This document shows positions 5,517-7,142 of a stretch of DNA of 7,142 nt, one piece after another. The position numbers were made by a program, and so were the translations under genes. The stretch lies in the NCBI GenBank assembly GCA_946405565.1, contig CAMJHU010000093.1, positions 1-7,142 of the forward strand, read 5' to 3'. This stretch comes from an uncultured Clostridia bacterium (GTDB taxonomy: Bacteria > Bacillota > Clostridia > Oscillospirales > Acutalibacteraceae). The first letter of the stretch is position 1. Every line of letters begins with the position of its first letter. The notes under the pieces were generated by a model. That model did no database searches. It was not told the origin of the DNA and worked only from the letters and a program-made list of their open reading frames with translations.

Positions 5517-7142
5517 ATGGAAAGATATATAGGCAGGGTATTGGACGGTCGTTACGAGATTCTCGAAGAGGTCGGCAACGGCGGCATGGCAGTGGTATAT
5601 AAAGCCAAGGATTTTGACACCGGCTCGGTGGTAGCGGTCAAGATTCTGCGGGAGGAGTATCTCGACAACGAGGAATTCTGCCGCCGGTTCCGCAACGAAT
5701 CCCGCGCCATCGCGCTGCTCAATCATCCCAACATCGTCAAAATTCTCGATGTGTGCAACACGCCCACGCTGCAGTATATCGTGATGGAGTATATTGACGG
5801 CATCTCCCTCAAGGATTACATCGAGCAGCAGGGTGTGATCCGCATTAAGGAAGCGGTGCATTTTACCACCCAGATTCTCCGTGCGCTCATGCAGGCGCAT
5901 TCCAAGGGCATTGTCCACCGCGACATCAAGCCCCAGAATATCATGCTGCTGCCCAACGGTCAGATCAAGGTGACGGACTTCGGCATTGCCCGTCTATCGA
6001 CCAGCCGTACCAGCACCATCACCGACAAAGCCATCGGCTCGGTGCATTACATTGCGCCGGAGCAGGCGCGGGGCGGGCACACCGACGCGCGTGCCGACCT
6101 GTATTCCGTGGGCGTCATGCTGTACGAAATGCTGACCGGGCAGCTGCCCTTCGACGCGAGCAGCGCCGTATCGGTAGCGGTCATGCAGCTTCAGGCGGAT
6201 CCAAAGATGCCGCGCCAGATCAATCCCAATATTCCCATCGGACTGGAAGAGATTACCATTCAGGCGATGCAGAAGGATCCCGCCAAGCGGTATCAGAGCG
6301 CGGCGGAAATGCTCCAGGATATCGAGAATTTCAAGCGCAACCCCAGCATTAAATTTGACTACCGCTATGTGGCGGAGGATAATATCAAGTACCGCAAGGC
6401 GGCACAGGCAGCCGATACGGAAGAAGAAGAATACCGCAGCCCGGTCATTCCGGTCATGGCAGGCATCGCGACGGCGTTTGTGCTGGTAGCGCTGGTTTTC
6501 GCGATACTGTTTGCGGACGCCAGCGGCATCTTTAAGAAAAACACCAGTGAACAGACCGAACTGCCCAACTTCGTGGGTCAGGTCTATAACGATATTATCG
6601 AAAGCAAGAAATACGATTACGAATTTTTCCCGGAGGTCAAGTTCAGCAGCGAATATGCCGAGGGCGTGGTCATGGAGCAGTCGCCCAAGCCGGGCAAGAC
6701 GGTCTATTCCACCGCCAAGGTGACACTGTATGTCAGCAAAGGTCCCGAACGCCTGATGGTGCCGGATTACAAGAACCGGACGTTCTCGGAATACACGCAG
6801 CTTCTCACCCAGCTGGGACTGAGCTATGTGGAAATGCCGGTATATGATGACAACGTACCGGCGGATATCGTGTGCAACACCAACCCGCAGCCGCAGTCAG
6901 AGGTGAATGTCGGCGACGTGGTGGAGGTGTATTACAGTCAGGGACCCAAGACCAAGGACAGCAAGATCGACAACTATATCAACACCCCCTATGTGACCGC
7001 CAAGAGCAAGCTCACATCACTTGGCTTTACGGTAGCCGACCCGACGATGGTTGACAGCAACAAGCCGGAGGGTACCATTATCTCGCAGGAGCCGTCCTAC
7101 GGCACCAAGCTCACCAAGGATACCGTCATCAAGTTCACGGTG
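5517..7142 (+). CDS. prkC: PASTA-domain transmembrane Ser/Thr protein kinase (PrkC/PknB), 3' partial
   Basis: Membrane sensor kinase whose outer PASTA repeats bind cell-wall muropeptides or lipid II and whose inner domain phosphorylates cell-division, wall-synthesis and translation proteins. 542 codons are visible and the frame is still open at the window end. The kinase domain (about 13-273) has the glycine loop VGNGGMAVVY (19-28), catalytic Lys42 in VAVK, Glu61 of helix C, HRDIKPQN (134-141) with Asp136, DFG (154-156) and APEQARG (180-186). The activation loop is Thr/Ser-rich (161-175; Thr165, Thr167 and Thr169 are candidate autophosphorylation sites). A juxtamembrane stretch with EEEE (302-305) precedes one membrane helix (about 309-333). 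Three PASTA repeats follow: about 348-409, 414-477 and 484-542, the last cut off by the window edge. Total length in relatives is usually about 600-700 residues. It lies right after its partner phosphatase gene. All catalytic residues are intact. Confidence 0.96.
   Translation, partial: MERYIGRVLDGRYEILEEVGNGGMAVVYKAKDFDTGSVVAVKILREEYLDNEEFCRRFRNESRAIALLNHPNIVKILDVCNTPTLQYIVMEYIDGISLKDYIEQQGVIRIKEAVHFTTQILRALMQAHSKGIVHRDIKPQNIMLLPNGQIKVTDFGIARLSTSRTSTITDKAIGSVHYIAPEQARGGHTDARADLYSVGVMLYEMLTGQLPFDASSAVSVAVMQLQADPKMPRQINPNIPIGLEEITIQAMQKDPAKRYQSAAEMLQDIENFKRNPSIKFDYRYVAEDNIKYRKAAQAADTEEEEYRSPVIPVMAGIATAFVLVALVFAILFADASGIFKKNTSEQTELPNFVGQVYNDIIESKKYDYEFFPEVKFSSEYAEGVVMEQSPKPGKTVYSTAKVTLYVSKGPERLMVPDYKNRTFSEYTQLLTQLGLSYVEMPVYDDNVPADIVCNTNPQPQSEVNVGDVVEVYYSQGPKTKDSKIDNYINTPYVTAKSKLTSLGFTVADPTMVDSNKPEGTIISQEPSYGTKLTKDTVIKFTV

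Noticed and set aside
6040..6058. Gly-Ser instead of Gly-Thr after the kinase activation loop as an unusual substitution
   Set aside because: GSVHY followed by a PEQ motif is what I recall for the Firmicutes PrkC group, so this is normal.

Overview
The window is a continuous stretch of chromosomal housekeeping genes from a Gram-positive, low-to-middle GC lineage. It is most likely a member of the class Clostridia, of the Oscillospiraceae/Ruminococcaceae type. Three things suggest this: the gene order, the PASTA-domain Ser/Thr kinase paired with a PP2C phosphatase, and strong AAGGAG-like ribosome binding sites on several genes. Coding regions have a clear G/C preference at third positions, so this is not a very AT-rich Clostridium. 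The assignment is an inference from family knowledge; no rRNA or other taxonomic marker is present.

All seven genes are on the + strand and tightly packed. The order is: peptide deformylase (def, 5' end cut by the window edge by about one codon); methionyl-tRNA formyltransferase (fmt); a membrane-bound zinc metallopeptidase of the YugP family; 16S rRNA m5C967 methyltransferase (rsmB); 23S rRNA m2A2503 / tRNA methyltransferase (rlmN); PP2C-type phosphatase (prpC/stp); and PASTA Ser/Thr kinase (prkC/pknB, 3' end cut by the window edge). Gaps are 25, 57, 4, at most 35, -26 and 63 bp. I see no convincing terminator or internal promoter, so a single polycistronic operon is the simplest reading. 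The order def-fmt-rsmB-rlmN-prpC-prkC matches the well-known Bacillus subtilis cluster (priA-def-fmt-rsmB-rlmN-prpC-prkC-rsgA-rpe), with a metallopeptidase gene added between fmt and rsmB.

Functionally, fmt and def form the initiator-Met formylation and deformylation cycle. RsmB and RlmN modify rRNA near the ribosomal P site and the peptidyl transferase centre. PrpC and PrkC form the opposing phosphatase and kinase pair that senses cell-wall fragments. The cluster thus links translation start, ribosome maturation and growth-state signalling.

There is no mobile element, CRISPR array, RNA gene or evident new system here. The points most worth a second look are small: a probable non-ATG start for rlmN behind a very strong Shine-Dalgarno, an N-terminally extended metallopeptidase preceded by a perfect 11-bp tandem repeat, and potential alternative hairpins just upstream of the kinase gene.
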